Below, one piece after another: positions 63,172 to 64,000 of a stretch of DNA of 64,000 bases; position 1 is the first letter of the stretch, and each line of letters opens with the position of its first letter. The notes under the pieces were generated by a model. That model was not told where the DNA came from, did no database searches, and was given only the letters and a program-made list of their open reading frames with translations. The position numbers and the translations under genes are program-made. Source of the stretch: Pseudanabaena sp. FACHB-2040 (GTDB lineage Bacteria > Cyanobacteriota > Cyanobacteriia > Phormidesmidales > Phormidesmidaceae). The DNA lies in the NCBI RefSeq assembly GCF_014696715.1, contig NZ_JACJQO010000008.1:177362-241361 (forward strand), read 5' to 3'.

Positions 63172-63925
63172 CAAGTGCCGTATCGACCTCAGTGGAGCCC
63201 GGCAAGTTCGCTACAGGACAAAACAATCCTCCCACGCGCAGTACCGCTTGGCTCAGAGGTTTAGAAGTATGCAACTTATAAAATACTGCAACTGAGTCGC
63301 GTGTATGAGTAGGCTCAGGATTTTGTCATTATGCACTCTTACCCAGGATGTAACGTCTCCCTAGCCAGGCTGAGTAGATCGAAAACATCAAGGGGAAGCA
63401 GGCGGGTGAATCTTATGGATAGCAGAGAAATGTCGCTCAATGGCAGAAATGCTCTGGTGCTTAACCGTTTTGACGAGAGACTGGACCTAGTAAGAGTAAC
63501 CGCTGCCCAAAGCAGAGTGCTAAAAGTTGAGTTTGGTTGCTAAGCTAGCAGGCGCTACTTGATCCTAATGCTTCCATTGCTGAAAGCAAGGACAGCAGAA
63601 TTTACATTTTTTTGTTTTACACGTCACAAAAAGGGAATAAGTCTGCTAAGCTTAACAAGCGGCCAACGAGAGGGCACCACATATAGTGTCCTAGCAAGCA
63701 GAGACAACTAGAGGTAGGGCAAATACCCAATTATTTCTAGTTCTCCTCTACACAGAGGGGCTGTTTATAAGGCAATATATAGAGGTGGCCAAAAAAAGGC
63801 CAAAAGAACCTAGACAAGAGAATAAGTTTGGAAGCCAGTTTATTAATTCTCGTCAATTAAGAATGAGTTTTGACTTAGGTCAAAGCGAGAGTTAACCGGA
63901 TGAGAGCATCTGGTTCGAATTTTCT
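63172..63925 (+). promoter_or_regulatory. upstream and leader region of the rRNA operon
   Basis: This 754-base gap between hisC and 16S rRNA has no convincing gene; a 70-codon frame at 63331-63543 lacks any family feature. The part from about 63590 on is AT-rich and should hold the rrn promoter(s). The last 100 bases contain complementary patches (AATTCTCGTCAATTAAGAAT region) likely to belong to the processing stalk in front of mature 16S. Confidence 0.5.

Positions 63926-64000
<75 letters not shown>

Noticed and set aside
63331..63543. 70-residue open frame before 16S rRNA
   Set aside because: Composition and lack of ribosome site or family features look like chance, and it lies in the expected rrn promoter region.
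63905..63925. possible tRNA T-loop (GGTTCGAATT)
   Set aside because: No acceptor stem, anticodon arm or CCA context; it belongs to the 16S leader.

Overview
The window is cyanobacterial chromosome. The HIP1 octamer GCGATCGC recurs throughout. The window carries cyanobacterial families (an RRM protein with a glycine-rich tail, a PatA/PilG-like regulator with PilJ-like receptors, DUF2949, DUF1517-like, Uma2, a PEP-CTERM-tagged amidase) and ends in the 5' end of a 16S rRNA gene with a cyanobacterial-looking start. The gene set fits a filamentous or marine Leptolyngbya/Nodosilinea-like lineage, but I cannot name a species from this sequence alone.

Layout. 1-5.7 kb: the start of an ABC-transporter binding lipoprotein, a CHASE histidine kinase converging on an OmpR-type regulator, a membrane protein, a long gene-poor stretch and an RRM protein. 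6.2-9.65 kb: a small integron, consisting of an IntI-type integrase, three 41-bp iterons in the attI position, a cassette with a MarR regulator and a 4-TM protein, an attC-like site, a GFA-domain cassette, and then two broken transposases. 11.3-23.8 kb: a pilus/hormogonium-type chemotaxis locus (PatA/PilG-like regulator, PilH-like regulator, CheW, two large chemoreceptors, hybrid CheA) with a TakP-like TRAP binding lipoprotein inserted between CheW and the first receptor. 24.2-33.8 kb: an AraC regulator, a SnoaL-like protein, a 2,536-residue RTX surface protein with a choice-of-anchor-L domain, and gene fragments.

34.1-44.9 kb: a divergent cluster that reads as a near-complete glycine betaine degradation route. 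A BCCT transporter imports betaine. A Rieske oxygenase (betaine to dimethylglycine), a DMG dehydrogenase-like flavoprotein (to sarcosine) and a monomeric sarcosine oxidase (to glycine) follow. A stand-alone MetF-like protein could deal with the C1-folate produced, and serine dehydratase could take serine to pyruvate. A GntR/UTRA regulator is encoded with them, and two GntR-like palindromes lie in the shared divergent promoter region. An MscS channel with a cyclic-nucleotide-binding domain is next door, which fits an osmolyte theme.

46.5-64 kb: a PadR remnant, a V4R-like/roadblock pair, a 672-bp segment bounded by a perfect 41-bp inverted repeat just upstream of a GGDEF/EAL protein, then housekeeping and accessory genes (Uma2, DUF2949, hydrolase, carotenoid oxygenase, PEP-CTERM amidase, secreted proteins), an ISL3-type transposase remnant, a broken membrane-protein gene, hisC and the start of an rrn operon. 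All family assignments come from reading motifs by eye; no database search was run.
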